DNA from: an uncultured bacterium | GTDB lineage: Bacteria; Bacillota; Clostridia; Lachnospirales; Lachnospiraceae | NCBI GenBank assembly: GCA_905214675.1 | Contig: CAJMMS010000004.1 | Span: 7,527 to 71,526 of the forward strand | Reading direction: 5' to 3' | Length of the DNA stretch: 64,000 bases | The notes under the pieces: model-generated | Told to the model about the DNA's origin: nothing | What the model saw: the letters and a program-made list of their open reading frames with translations, nothing else | Database searches by the model: none | Shown here: one piece after another, positions 1 through 8,975 of the stretch | How positions within the stretch are numbered: position 1 is the first letter of the stretch | How the letters are laid out: each line of letters begins with the position of its first letter | Translations under genes and position numbers: made by a program

Positions 1-542
1 CCTTTGATCTTCTGCATGGCACGGGCAACTGCCTCTTCTGCCGTCTTGCTTCTGACACGTTCTCTCGCGATGTGATATGCGATCACCTCGGAGTCAATGG
101 TCGTCTGAAAAATCGCTCCGCCATATGCCAGCTCTTCCCGCAGCTCCGGGGCATTGATCAGGTTTCCATTGTGTGCAAGTGCAAGTGTGCCTTTGATATA
201 ATTCAGTACCAGAGGCTGTGCATTCTCTCTTGTGCTGGCTCCCGCCGTAGAATAACGCACATGGCCGACACCGATGTTTCCATGAAGATTCTCCAGTTTT
301 TCTGCATCAAACACTTCATTTACAAGTCCCATTCCCTTGCAGGAATCCACTTTCCCTTTTGGTCCTTCCGTATCACTGACGGCGATACCACAGCTCTCCT
401 GTCCTCGGTGCTGTAAAGCAAACAGACCATAATATATGGTCTGTGCAATATCGTTCCCGTCAAAATCATAGATGCCGAATACACCACATTCCTCGCCTGG
501 TTTGTCATCCATTTCTCTCTGAATATGCAAATTCTCGTTCAT
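1..542 (-). CDS. purF: Amidophosphoribosyltransferase, N-terminal part (cut by window edge)
   Basis: First committed enzyme of purine synthesis: transfers the amide nitrogen of glutamine to PRPP, giving phosphoribosylamine, in the cytoplasm. Only about 180 N-terminal codons lie in the window. They form the class II glutamine amidotransferase domain. The protein starts MNENLHIQRE, and a short propeptide precedes the nucleophile Cys19 in EECGVFGIYD, as in the self-processed Firmicutes type. HVRYST and AHNGNL are also seen. The PRPP-binding half lies beyond position 1. The start is ATG at 542 with a GGAAA-rich site upstream. The gene has its own promoter and follows sigE by 100 bp. Identification is secure. 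Confidence 0.95.
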   Translation of the reverse strand, partial: MNENLHIQREMDDKPGEECGVFGIYDFDGNDIAQTIYYGLFALQHRGQESCGIAVSDTEGPKGKVDSCKGMGLVNEVFDAEKLENLHGNIGVGHVRYSTAGASTRENAQPLVLNYIKGTLALAHNGNLINAPELREELAYGGAIFQTTIDSEVIAYHIARERVRSKTAEEAVARAMQKIK

Positions 543-605
543 CTGATTTCCTTTCCGTGGTTTCCATCAAACAATTACAACTTTTCTTCTGTTATTCCGC
601 AATTT

Positions 606-634
606 ATTATAGTCTATCATTTTCTATAAAGCAA
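606..634 (-). promoter_or_regulatory. Promoter of purF
   Basis: On the minus strand, TTGCTT (634-629) and a perfect TATAAT (611-606) are separated by 17 bp, about 65 bp before the purF ATG. The whole promoter lies in the short gap after the sigE stop. I see no PurBox or purine aptamer in the leader. Confidence 0.75.
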
Positions 635-642
635 GTTTTTTG

Positions 643-1389
643 TCACTGCTCGTATCGTATCATTTCTCTTTTCAGACGTTTCATGATCTTTTTCTCCAGT
701 CTTGAGATATAAGACTGCGAAATGCCGAGGATATCTGCCACTTCTTTCTGTGTCTTTTCTTTTCCGTCACCTCTGTTCAAACCATAGCGCAGATTGACGA
801 TCGTCTGCTCCCTGTCAGAAAGTTTTGCAATCGCACGGAACAGCAGTTTATATTCTACTTCCGTCTCCATATCGCGGTAGATCACATCCTCATCGGTTCC
901 CAAAATATCCGACAGCAGCAGTTCATTTCCATCCCAGTCCACATTCAGCGGCTCATCGATCGAGACTTCCATTCTGGTCTTACTGTTTCTGCGAAGATAC
1001 ATCAGGATCTCATTTTCGATGCATCTTGAAGCGTACGTCGCCAGTTTGATGTTTTTGCCGGTATTAAAGGTATTGATCGCCTTGATCAGCCCGATCGTTC
1101 CTATGGAGATCAGATCTTCCACGCCAACGCCTGTATTATCAAATTTTTTCGCTATGTAAACCACCAGTCTCAGATTGTGCTCGATCAGTATTCTTTTTGC
1201 TTCTTCCTGTGTTTCCGATTCCTGTTCAAGATTCTCCAGCATCCTTGCTTCTTCCTGCGCACTAAGCGGTGCCGGCAGTACATCACTGCCTCCGATATAA
1301 TGCACTTCGTTTGTTCTCTGGAACCATACATTCTGCCATCCTCTTGCCATCTTGAACTGAAATTTCTGTGGGGCTGCTATTTTAAACAT
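643..1389 (-). CDS. sigE: RNA polymerase sporulation sigma factor SigE
   Basis: Early mother-cell sigma factor of endospore formation, made as an inactive precursor. Of 248 residues, about the first 28 form a pro-sequence before the conserved VHYIGGSDVLP block, which in Bacillus pro-SigE lies next to the processing site. Region 2 follows (NLRLVVYIAKKFDNTG, GTIGLIKAINTF), and region 4 ends in a helix-turn-helix (TQKEVADILGISQSYISRLE). The start overlaps the end of spoIIGA by 8 bp, so translation of protease and substrate is probably coupled. Slightly longer than the roughly 239 residues of the Bacillus protein. Identification is secure from this gene pair. Confidence 0.96.
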   Translation of the reverse strand: MFKIAAPQKFQFKMARGWQNVWFQRTNEVHYIGGSDVLPAPLSAQEEARMLENLEQESETQEEAKRILIEHNLRLVVYIAKKFDNTGVGVEDLISIGTIGLIKAINTFNTGKNIKLATYASRCIENEILMYLRRNSKTRMEVSIDEPLNVDWDGNELLLSDILGTDEDVIYRDMETEVEYKLLFRAIAKLSDREQTIVNLRYGLNRGDGKEKTQKEVADILGISQSYISRLEKKIMKRLKREMIRYEQ

Positions 1390-2179
1390 AATTCTTCTCC
1401 TCCTGATTTTTCCGGTTATCCGGGTGCAGTATCATCTGATAACTGTCATCACTGCTCAGCTTTTCTTTTGCCAGCGCCATCACCGGATGTTCATAAATCT
1501 TTGTTTCTTTCCCTTTGCCAACCTGCATACGTTCAAATATCATTGCCTGAAACAGATTTCCGCTTCCACTCACCGTCCGGTATGGAATCAGAAACAGCTT
1601 CTCCTCTCCAGTCAGCAATTCTTTTACTGCATCGTATTCTATGATATTTACCGGACGTTTTTTATAAGGATCCTGCAAACGGTTTCCCGTATCATAAAGT
1701 GCCTTTACTTTCCTGCTTTTCCCCCGCCAGAAAATTTCTGCCTCACAAATTCTTTCTCTTCTGCCTTTTTCCCTTATATAAAGCTGCAACAGGCTCCATA
1801 AGACCAGAAACATGACAGCTTTCAGGATAAACAACGGTATTTTCAGAATCTGCTCCATCGCTGATACAGCTCCCGCAAAACTGAAACTGCCAAGATAAAA
1901 CAGCATCATGCCAGAAATCATATCTTTCCAGTGCTTTTTTCCAAATCCTATGCGTATCATCAGAAACACGTCAAAAATCTGACAACTCCATATCACGGCT
2001 GGATATTTTACCGGAAACAGAAGCCATATGCAGGAAATTGTGCTCTCCACAAGTCCCGCCAGGAAAATCCGTTTCCTTTTCCAGGTTTCCTTCATCAGTA
2101 CGGCAGTAAGTATCAGCATCGTACAGTCCGTAAATAAATTTTCTAAAAAATAGAAATCCAGATAAATTTCATAGTACAC
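1382..2179 (-). CDS. spoIIGA: Sporulation sigma-E processing peptidase SpoIIGA
   Basis: Membrane aspartic protease that removes the pro-sequence of SigE in the mother cell after engulfment signalling through SpoIIR. The N-terminal half (about residues 1-135) holds several hydrophobic segments. The C-terminal half carries the protease domain with the catalytic motif YDTGN, Asp163. The 265-residue length is a little below the Bacillus protein (about 309). Translation starts at GTG (2179), 4 bases after GGGGGTG. The gene is first in the spoIIG operon and overlaps sigE. Identification rests on topology, the DTGN motif and the sigE partner. Confidence 0.93.
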   Translation of the reverse strand: MYYEIYLDFYFLENLFTDCTMLILTAVLMKETWKRKRIFLAGLVESTISCIWLLFPVKYPAVIWSCQIFDVFLMIRIGFGKKHWKDMISGMMLFYLGSFSFAGAVSAMEQILKIPLFILKAVMFLVLWSLLQLYIREKGRRERICEAEIFWRGKSRKVKALYDTGNRLQDPYKKRPVNIIEYDAVKELLTGEEKLFLIPYRTVSGSGNLFQAMIFERMQVGKGKETKIYEHPVMALAKEKLSSDDSYQMILHPDNRKNQEEKNYV

Positions 2180-2225
2180 AAAACACCCCCTGTCTCCTGC
2201 ATGGAGTGCTGCTTAAGCACTGTCC

Positions 2226-2260
2226 ATTATAGGTGACAAGGGGTGCAGATTTTGTCAAAA
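2226..2260 (-). promoter_or_regulatory. spoIIG promoter with Spo0A box
   Basis: On the minus strand a perfect TTGACA (2258-2253) and a perfect TATAAT (2231-2226) stand 21 bp apart, too far for ordinary sigma-A use. The -35 overlaps TTTTGTCAAAA (2250-2260, plus orientation), one base from the Spo0A box TTTGTCGAAAA. The Bacillus subtilis spoIIG promoter has the same plan (about 22 bp spacing, 0A boxes over the -35). Activation by phosphorylated Spo0A is inferred from that likeness. Confidence 0.75.
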
Positions 2261-2291
2261 GCACGACTCTGTATGATATTTTTCATCGACA

Positions 2292-3053
2292 TCACTCGAC
2301 TTTAAGAAGCTCTAATACCTTTCTTAATGCCCCGGCATCCATCTGTCCTGGCGCGGATGCTGCGCCGGCCGTTCCAAATGTAATCGCGGACCCAAAGATT
2401 TCTCCTGCCATTCTGGATACCATTCCCGTCTTTCCCATCGACATGGTAACAACCGGGGTATCTCCATGAAGTTCTTTCATGCTCAGTGTTGCATCCAGTA
2501 AAGTCAGAACATCCCGCTCTGTCTGTGGCATTACTGCAACCTTTGGAATGTCTGCCTCCAGTTCCTGCATTTTACACAGCAGCATGATGATCTGCTCTTT
2601 TTTCGGAGTTTTTTGGAAATCATGACTGGAGGCGATCACCCGGATATTCCGCTCATGTGCCATTGAGATCAGCATGAATGCAATGTCATCCCCATGTGAG
2701 ATCTCCACATCTACCAGTTCCATATCTGCAGATTTTATGACATCTGACATCACCTGGAAATACCTTTCTGCTGTAAGATCAGCCTCTCCGCCTTCTCTTG
2801 CTGTACGTATCGTAAAAAGCAGCGGGATCTCTCCTAACACCTGCTTTAACATTGTAAATGCTTCTGCCCTTACTTCCTCTTTTTCTATATCAGAAAAATA
2901 ATCTGCTCTCCATTCGACCAGATCCGGATGTGCAGCGACTGCCGCTTTTGCCGCGTCTTTCAGTTCCTCAAGACTGGTCCCCATAACCGGAATACAGATC
3001 TTCGGTCTGCCTTCTCCGATGACCAGATTTCCCGCCGTTACTGTTTTACTCAT
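2292..3053 (-). CDS. aroD: 3-dehydroquinate dehydratase, type I
   Basis: Third step of the shikimate pathway: dehydrates 3-dehydroquinate to 3-dehydroshikimate through a Schiff base. The 253 residues match the usual type I length. The catalytic His lies in ASSHDFQKTPK and the Schiff-base Lys in DIPKVAVMP; the TIR and EWRAD blocks of the TIM barrel are present. I chose the ATG at 3053 (MSKTVTAGNL) over the longer frame at 3068 because GGGAGG lies 7 bases before it. Transcribed divergently from aroE, the next pathway enzyme. Confidence 0.94.
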   Translation of the reverse strand: MSKTVTAGNLVIGEGRPKICIPVMGTSLEELKDAAKAAVAAHPDLVEWRADYFSDIEKEEVRAEAFTMLKQVLGEIPLLFTIRTAREGGEADLTAERYFQVMSDVIKSADMELVDVEISHGDDIAFMLISMAHERNIRVIASSHDFQKTPKKEQIIMLLCKMQELEADIPKVAVMPQTERDVLTLLDATLSMKELHGDTPVVTMSMGKTGMVSRMAGEIFGSAITFGTAGAASAPGQMDAGALRKVLELLKVE

Positions 3054-3168
3054 TCTTTTTCCTCCCATACCTTCTCGCTTTTATCGATCCGCAAGATATC
3101 TGCGAACTGCTCCGTTACAAAGTAAGCCTGGCATCAGTATACTATATTTCTGTTTTGAAGTCCAGCAC

Positions 3169-3197
3169 TTGACAGATAGCCTGACATTTCGTACCAT
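3169..3197 (+). promoter_or_regulatory. Promoter of aroE
   Basis: TTGACA (3169-3174) and TACCAT (3192-3197) are 17 bp apart, about 35 bp before the aroE ATG. A GAGGTGA ribosome site lies at 3219-3225. Confidence 0.6.
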
Positions 3198-3231
3198 GAA
3201 ACTGAAAATAAATTCTGAATGAGGTGATTTT

Positions 3232-4125
3232 ATGAACGATACAACATCCCGCACCTTTCCTGTGATCGACGGGCATACCAGGCTGACCGGGCTTTTAGGA
3301 AGTCCCGTTGCTCACAGCATCTCCCCGCTGATGCACAACGAAGCTTTCCAGCTTCTTGGTCTGAATTACATCTATCTTTGCTTTGACGTTCCAGAAGAAC
3401 AGCTTGCCGACACTGTAAAAGGTCTCCGCTGCATGGACATTGCCGGTTTTAACTGTACAATGCCGGATAAAACAAAAATCTGTGAACTGATCGATGATCT
3501 TTCGGACGCTGCCCGCATGATCGGTGCTGTCAATACAGTAGTAAATGAAAATGGCAGGCTGGTCGGTCATAATACCGATGGTATTGGTTATATGCAGGCT
3601 GTTAAAGAAGCAGGCCATGACATCATTGGCAAAGAAATGACGCTTCTTGGCGCCGGCGGTGCAGCAACTGCCATTGCCGTACAGGCTGCACTGGACGGGG
3701 TATCTGCCTTACATATTTTCAACCGCAAAGGGCGTTCCTGGGAGCGCGCCTTAAAACTTGCCGATACGATCAATGCAAAAACTTCCTGTATTGCCACTGT
3801 TTCGGACCTTGCCGATGAAACTGCCATGCAGCATGCCCTAAAGACAAGTGCTATCCTCACCAATGCAACTTCTCTTGGCATGGCACCGCATGAAGATCTC
3901 TGCCCGGTAAATGATGCCTCCCTGCTTCGCCCGGATCTGATCGTATCCGATATCATTTACAATCCAAAACAGACCCGTCTGCTCCAGATGGCTGCTGCAA
4001 ACGGATGTGCTACTTTTAACGGTCTTTATATGCTGCTCTTTCAGGGCGCGGAAGCATTCCGTCTCTGGACCGGAAAAGAAATGCCAGTCGGGCCGATCAA
4101 AGAACATTATTTTCATCAGTCCTGA
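3232..4125 (+). CDS. aroE: Shikimate dehydrogenase
   Basis: Reduces 3-dehydroshikimate to shikimate with NADPH (fourth step of the pathway). The shikimate-binding block SPVAHSISPLMHN is near residue 22, and the catalytic Lys/Asp pair sits in NCTMPDK and HNTDG. The latter Asp is usual; the first block is normally NVTxPxK, so Cys-Thr-Met is a small variant. The Rossmann motif LGAGGAATAI follows, and the C-terminal FNGLYMLLFQGAEAF is typical. 297 residues is normal. It is one of the few plus-strand genes, divergent from aroD, and ends before a hairpin terminator shared with ftsZ. Confidence 0.93.
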   Translation: MNDTTSRTFPVIDGHTRLTGLLGSPVAHSISPLMHNEAFQLLGLNYIYLCFDVPEEQLADTVKGLRCMDIAGFNCTMPDKTKICELIDDLSDAARMIGAVNTVVNENGRLVGHNTDGIGYMQAVKEAGHDIIGKEMTLLGAGGAATAIAVQAALDGVSALHIFNRKGRSWERALKLADTINAKTSCIATVSDLADETAMQHALKTSAILTNATSLGMAPHEDLCPVNDASLLRPDLIVSDIIYNPKQTRLLQMAAANGCATFNGLYMLLFQGAEAFRLWTGKEMPVGPIKEHYFHQS

Positions 4126-4175
4126 ATCAGAGCATAAAACCATTTTTAGAACAAAGATTTCCTGTAAAGCAAAAA

Positions 4176-4204
4176 ATACCGGACAGTTTTGTCCGGTATC
4201 TTTA
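4176..4204. terminator. Bidirectional terminator between aroE and ftsZ
   Basis: ATACCGGACA and TGTCCGGTAT form a 10-bp perfect stem around a 4-5 nt loop. A-rich sequence (AAAAAA) lies on the left and CTTTAT on the right, so it can end both convergent transcripts. Confidence 0.8.
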
Positions 4205-4217
4205 TCACTACTTTCTG

Positions 4218-5384
4218 TTATCTTCTTCTTAAGAAATCTGGAATCTGGATATCTCTTTCCTGAACATTGCTGGATGGTGTACGCAGCTTGCCAGTACTCT
4301 GTGTATTCTGTACTCTGCTACCCTGCATTGCATTTCCAACGGTTCTCTGGAACAGACTTCCATTCGATGGCTGTTCTGTTCTTGTGAAATCCTGACCTAC
4401 TTTTCTGCTGTTTACTGCCGGCTGTGTTGCGGTAGATGAATCCAGACCGGTAGCAATAACAGTAATGCTTGCTTCATCTGTGTAAGTATCATCATACATT
4501 GCACCAAAGATAATATTTGCATCATCACCAGCAAGCTCCTGTACGTAGCTGGCTGCATCGTTGGCATCCATAAGGGAGATATCTCCGGAAATATTGATGA
4601 TAACATGGGATGCGCCTTCGATCGTAGTCTCCAGAAGCGGGCTTTCCACTGCCTGTTTGACAGCTTCCAGTGCTTTGTCGTCTCCTTTTGCATGTCCGAT
4701 ACCGATATGTGCGATACCCTTGTCTGTCATAACAGTCTGAACATCGGCAAAATCGAGGTTGATCAGTGCCGGCAGATTGATCAGGTCTGTAATACCCTGA
4801 ACCGCCTGCTGAAGGACTTCGTCTGCTTTCTTGAGTGCTTCCGGCATGGTTGTACGGCGGTCTACAATCTCAAGCAGCTTATCATTTGGGATTACAATCA
4901 GTGTATCTACGTTTTTCTTCAGATTCTCAATGCCTGTCAGAGCATTGTTCATACGTGTTCTGGACTCAAAACGGAACGGTTTGGTAACGACACCAACGGT
5001 CAGGATGCCCATCTCCTTTGCAATACCTGCCACTACCGGAGAAGCACCAGTTCCGGTTCCGCCACCCATACCACAGGTGACAAAGACCATATCTGCACCC
5101 TGCATAGCCTGTCTGAGTTCTTCCGAACTTTCCTCTGCTGCCTGACGGCCAACCTCCGGCTGTGCACCTGCACCCAGTCCTTTTGTTACTTTTTCACCAA
5201 TCTGAATTGTATTTGGTGCTTTGCAAAGCTGAAGTGCCTGCTTATCTGTATTGACACCAATAAACTCTACACCTGCAATCGCTTCATCAACCATTCTATT
5301 CACAGCGTTATTGCCTGCTCCACCTACACCGATCACGATGATCTTCGCAGCAGACTCCGCTTCGTTCGTCATAATTTCTAACAA
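4218..5384 (-). CDS. ftsZ: Cell division protein FtsZ
   Basis: Tubulin-like GTPase that polymerises into the Z ring at midcell. The GTP signature GGGTGTGASP is near residue 108, the T7 synergy loop NLDFADV near residue 210, and the conserved C-terminal peptide IQIPDFLRRR, which binds membrane tethers, closes the protein. A variable Gln/Ser/Thr-rich linker (about 320-375) precedes it. Length 388 is normal. The start is TTG (5384), 8 bases after AGGAGG. It has its own promoter and lies downstream of ftsQ, but no ftsA is next to it. Confidence 0.97.
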   Translation of the reverse strand: MLEIMTNEAESAAKIIVIGVGGAGNNAVNRMVDEAIAGVEFIGVNTDKQALQLCKAPNTIQIGEKVTKGLGAGAQPEVGRQAAEESSEELRQAMQGADMVFVTCGMGGGTGTGASPVVAGIAKEMGILTVGVVTKPFRFESRTRMNNALTGIENLKKNVDTLIVIPNDKLLEIVDRRTTMPEALKKADEVLQQAVQGITDLINLPALINLDFADVQTVMTDKGIAHIGIGHAKGDDKALEAVKQAVESPLLETTIEGASHVIINISGDISLMDANDAASYVQELAGDDANIIFGAMYDDTYTDEASITVIATGLDSSTATQPAVNSRKVGQDFTRTEQPSNGSLFQRTVGNAMQGSRVQNTQSTGKLRTPSSNVQERDIQIPDFLRRR

Positions 5385-5422
5385 GGGTATTTCCTCCTTC
5401 GCATATGCATCTCTATTCTTCT

Positions 5423-5451
5423 ATAATATAGTTATTTTTCCAAATAATCAA
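5423..5451 (-). promoter_or_regulatory. Promoter of ftsZ
   Basis: Minus strand TTGATT (5451-5446) and TATTAT (5428-5423), 17 bp apart, lie about 40 bp before the ftsZ start in the AT-rich gap after ftsQ. It would let ftsZ be expressed apart from the upstream dcw genes. Confidence 0.65.
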
Positions 5452-5537
5452 GTCAATTTTACATTTTCTTATTAAAAAGATAGATTCACCTGTTTTCACC
5501 GTACTCTGACTGTGCAATTTTTCCAACTTTTCTGTGT

Positions 5538-6536
5538 TTAATTGATATAAGAGCCGGTATACGGGTCAATATATCCATAACCATCTGTGATCACGTTGCC
5601 ATATTCATCAGTATAATTGTATTCCTCACACTGTGTTGTGGTGACACCCGCTGCATCCGTATAGGTCTTATTTCCATCTGCATCCGTTGAAAACGTACCA
5701 TCTGATTCGGAATATGCTCTTCCGCCGCCTTCCTGCGTCTCTTTTTCCGTCTCCTCTGTCTCACTGCTGCTTCCCGATGCCAGATCCTCTGTGTCACCGC
5801 CTTCGTTTTTAAATGTCACCTGTCCGCTGTTTTCGGAATATGACTCCATATACAGGGTTCCTTTTTTCCCGTCAAGCTGCTCCAGAATGGAAGTCAGTGC
5901 AGAAATCTTATCCTCCAGGTCGCTGTCCGTACCAAGATTCACATTGATCTTCTCAAAAATCAGTGTGATCGTATTTCTGGTATTAAAACGGATCTCCTCC
6001 GGAACGATTCCATTTTTGTTGAGTGTTTTTGTAAGTGTGACGATCGTATTGTAAAGCCCTGCGTCTTTGACCGGAAGCTGCTGATACAGTTCTGCTTTTT
6101 CTACATCCAGTCCGGTGATCAGTGGAACCTGGTCCTGCACCTGATCTGAAATATCTACCACCATGCCGTCTTTGTCAAAATAGACATAACTGCCCTGATT
6201 TAAAAGATACCCGATCTGCTTCTTTTCATACACCGTAATCTGTACTTCAAACGGTGAGAGCAGCCTGGCCGTTGCACCACTTAAAAACGGCAGATCCTGT
6301 GTCACTTTTTCCTGATCCTGAAATTTCCAGATCAGATAAAGCGAGTTTTTGCAGAGACCATCTTTAAAAATGGCCTCCTGTATCGTTTTTGCCTTATACT
6401 GCTCATTGCCGGATATCTTCAGTTTTTGCACCCGAAACAGTCCAAAAACAGTCACAAGACCGGCGATCAGCAGGATAAACAGCAATACTGCTATCTTTTT
6501 TCCTTTTTTTCTTCTGCGCTTTCTTACTTCCTTCAC
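5538..6536 (-). CDS. ftsQ: Cell division protein FtsQ/DivIB
   Basis: Bitopic divisome protein that works with FtsL and the septal PBP. A basic cytoplasmic start (VKEVRKRRRKKGKK), one membrane helix (about residues 15-35), a POTRA domain (VQKLKISGNEQYKAKTIQEA) and a beta domain are seen. About 90 residues of acidic, Ser/Thr/Tyr/Gly-rich tail follow, ending in DPYTGSYIN. The frame is open back to 6578, but I prefer GTG at 6536: AGAAAGGTG precedes it, and it begins just 4 bases after the murA stop. The tail contains TDEYGNVI, a motif also repeated in the septal PBP tail. Confidence 0.88.
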   Translation of the reverse strand: MKEVRKRRRKKGKKIAVLLFILLIAGLVTVFGLFRVQKLKISGNEQYKAKTIQEAIFKDGLCKNSLYLIWKFQDQEKVTQDLPFLSGATARLLSPFEVQITVYEKKQIGYLLNQGSYVYFDKDGMVVDISDQVQDQVPLITGLDVEKAELYQQLPVKDAGLYNTIVTLTKTLNKNGIVPEEIRFNTRNTITLIFEKINVNLGTDSDLEDKISALTSILEQLDGKKGTLYMESYSENSGQVTFKNEGGDTEDLASGSSSETEETEKETQEGGGRAYSESDGTFSTDADGNKTYTDAAGVTTTQCEEYNYTDEYGNVITDGYGYIDPYTGSYIN

Positions 6537-6540
6537 CGTT

Positions 6541-7806
6541 TCACCTTTCTGTCGTTTTTCTGGAAACAACCGCTCCAAGTAATCTCAAATCACCTGCAAG
6601 ATCCTCATATCCTCTTTCGATAAAAGAACTTCCATACACCTGTGTTTTTCCTTCTGCGATCAGACCAGCGAGCACCAGCGCCGCACCTCCACGCAGTTCC
6701 TGTGCTTCCACAGTCATTCCCTGCAAACGTTTCACCCCATGTATGACAGCCTCTCTTCCATCTGTCACAACTTTTGCCCCCATCCGGTTCAGCCAGGCAG
6801 CGATCCGGAATCTTTCTTCAAAAATCTGCTCTTTTATGCGGCTTTTTCCTTCGGCAATGCAAAGTGCCGCCATAAGCTGGGACTGCAGATCCGTTGGAAA
6901 TCCAGGATACGTATCCGTACACACACATTCCAGAGGACGTACCGCTTTCCTTCCGTCCAGATAGCAGGTATCCTTTTCGCAGACAATCGCTGCTCCCATC
7001 TGCCGGAGCAGTTCCGCCACTGCTTCCATGTTGTGCATCTGTATTCCATGCAGCGTGATCTTTCCTCTTGTTGCCGCTCCTGCGATCAGATACGTCCCTG
7101 CCACGATCCGGTCCGGCATCAGCGTATACGTACTGTCCTGCAAAACATCTACACCTCTGATCCAGATGCAGGATGTTCCTTCCCCTTGGATCTTTGCCCC
7201 TTTTTCTTTCAGAAAACAGCATAATTCTGCAATCTCCGGCTCTCTGGCACAGTTCTGGATACAGGTTAGCCCTTTCGCATATACCGCCGCCAGAATAGCA
7301 TTTTCCGTTGCGCCCACACTTGGAAATCTCAGAAGTATGGTTTGGGCATCCCACCTGCCCGCCTCTGCCAGAAGCATACCGTCCTGTTCTTCAAATACCG
7401 CTCCAAACTTCTGCATCGCTGTGATATGAATGTCGATCGGACGCATCCCGATGATACAGCCGCCCGGAAACGGAAGCACTGCCTTTTGATTTCTGCCAAG
7501 CAGCGCGCCAAGCAGAAGGATCGTCGAACGCATCTGCCTCCCAAGAGCGGCATCTACCTGAAACTGCTTTGCCTCTTTTGCATCTATGATCAGCGTTCTG
7601 CCTTTTTTTTCAATCTCACATCCCAGTTGTTCCATGATCTGCAGCATCACCGCAGTATCCCGGATATCCGGAACGTTATGAAGCACCGTTTTTCCCCGAT
7701 GCAGCAGACAGGCTGCCAGTACAGGCAGGGCTGCATTTTTGGATCCCTGAAGCGTGACACTTCCACACAGAGGTGTTCCTCCTGATATTTCAAAGCATTC
7801 CAACAA
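6541..7806 (-). CDS. murA: UDP-N-acetylglucosamine 1-carboxyvinyltransferase
   Basis: First committed step of peptidoglycan synthesis: adds enolpyruvate from PEP to UDP-GlcNAc. 421 residues as usual. Lys23 in GSKNAALP and the catalytic Cys117 in PFPGGCIIGMRPID are present, so a fosfomycin-sensitive active site is expected. The start is TTG (7806), 5 bases after GGAGGAG. It sits between ftsW and ftsQ, a place more often held by murG/murC in dcw clusters. Firmicutes often have a second murA; whether one exists here cannot be seen. Confidence 0.94.
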   Translation of the reverse strand: MLECFEISGGTPLCGSVTLQGSKNAALPVLAACLLHRGKTVLHNVPDIRDTAVMLQIMEQLGCEIEKKGRTLIIDAKEAKQFQVDAALGRQMRSTILLLGALLGRNQKAVLPFPGGCIIGMRPIDIHITAMQKFGAVFEEQDGMLLAEAGRWDAQTILLRFPSVGATENAILAAVYAKGLTCIQNCAREPEIAELCCFLKEKGAKIQGEGTSCIWIRGVDVLQDSTYTLMPDRIVAGTYLIAGAATRGKITLHGIQMHNMEAVAELLRQMGAAIVCEKDTCYLDGRKAVRPLECVCTDTYPGFPTDLQSQLMAALCIAEGKSRIKEQIFEERFRIAAWLNRMGAKVVTDGREAVIHGVKRLQGMTVEAQELRGGAALVLAGLIAEGKTQVYGSSFIERGYEDLAGDLRLLGAVVSRKTTER

Positions 7807-7848
7807 AACTCCTCCGTTCCGGCAATCTGGAAACTTCTCTCTGATGTA

Positions 7849-8943
7849 TCATATGTATTTTTTCTCTGTTTGCCACCGGCTGACCGATAAAACCAGCCCC
7901 ATTTCCGATAACAGAAACAAAATCGAAGTTCCTCCATAGCTGATAAACGGAAGTGTGATCCCGGTATTTGGAATCGTGTTTGTCACAACTGCAATATTTA
8001 AAATCACCTGGATCGCAATATGCCCCATTGCTCCGGCTGCGATCAGTGTCCCAAACAGATCCGGTGCATGAACGGCGGTCACCATAAACCGCCAGATCAG
8101 GATAAAAAACACCAGCATCAAAAGCAATGCACCTGCAAACCCCAGTTCTTCGCAGATGATGGAAAAAATCATATCATTCTGCGCTTCTGGCACAAAACCA
8201 AGTTTCTGGACACTTTCTCCAAGCCCTTTCCCAAACAGACCGCCGGAACCGATCGCATACAACCCCTGTATTGTCTGATATCCTTTTTCATAGGCCTCCG
8301 GGTTTCTCCAGATTGCAAGCCGTTCCAGGCGATAAGATTCCATTCCCAGAAATACGGCTACCACACCGGCACCAATGCCCCCCATCCATACAAATTGCAG
8401 ATATCTTTTATCAGAAACAAATACTACAATAACAGCAATTCCCAGAATGATAACGGCTGTACTGAGATTGTTGGTTCCCACCAGTGCCACAATTGGCAGA
8501 ACCATACCGATCACCATCACAAGATTAAAAAAACTGCCGCGTTTTTTCTTCTGACGACTGACCTTGTCTGCCAGAAAAAGAATGACTGCAAGTTTGGCAA
8601 ATTCCGACGGCTGAAACGATAAAGGTCCAAGTGAAAGCCATCTCCTGGAGCCGTTATAGGAACTTCCTGCCACAAGCACAAGTCCGGAAAGCAGCAGAGA
8701 AAGAATATATGCTGCTACTGCATACTTTTCAAATTTGTGATAATCCATACATCCGATCAGATACATGGCAAGAAATCCCAGTGCCGCTGCAAAGAACTGC
8801 TTTTTCATATAATAAAAGGCATCCCCGAAACGTACTTCTCCATTGTATGCACCTACACTGTAAAGTGTTATCAGACCAAATCCGACCAGAATCACCACAA
8901 GTATGATAAGTGCCGGATCCTGTCTGCCCCTTTTCAGGCTCAT
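7849..8943 (-). CDS. ftsW: FtsW/SpoVE-type peptidoglycan glycosyltransferase (SEDS family)
   Basis: Polytopic SEDS polymerase that extends glycan strands from lipid II together with a class B PBP. About ten membrane helices fill 364 residues. The conserved stretch NTIPNTGITLPFISYGGTS near the C-terminus and the RRWLSLGPLSFQPSEFAKL block identify the family. It lies in the dcw cluster between murD and murA. Family alone does not separate FtsW from the sporulation paralogue SpoVE or from RodA. The two class B PBPs upstream suggest at least one division partner. Confidence 0.9.
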   Translation of the reverse strand: MSLKRGRQDPALIILVVILVGFGLITLYSVGAYNGEVRFGDAFYYMKKQFFAAALGFLAMYLIGCMDYHKFEKYAVAAYILSLLLSGLVLVAGSSYNGSRRWLSLGPLSFQPSEFAKLAVILFLADKVSRQKKKRGSFFNLVMVIGMVLPIVALVGTNNLSTAVIILGIAVIVVFVSDKRYLQFVWMGGIGAGVVAVFLGMESYRLERLAIWRNPEAYEKGYQTIQGLYAIGSGGLFGKGLGESVQKLGFVPEAQNDMIFSIICEELGFAGALLLMLVFFILIWRFMVTAVHAPDLFGTLIAAGAMGHIAIQVILNIAVVTNTIPNTGITLPFISYGGTSILFLLSEMGLVLSVSRWQTEKKYI

Positions 8944-8975
8944 AGCCTCCCCCCTGCAAGCATCCTATCAGAAAA

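Noticed and set aside
543..642. Purine riboswitch or PurBox before purF
   Set aside because: The leader is only about 60 nt after the -10 and has no aptamer-like pairing or paired PurBoxes.
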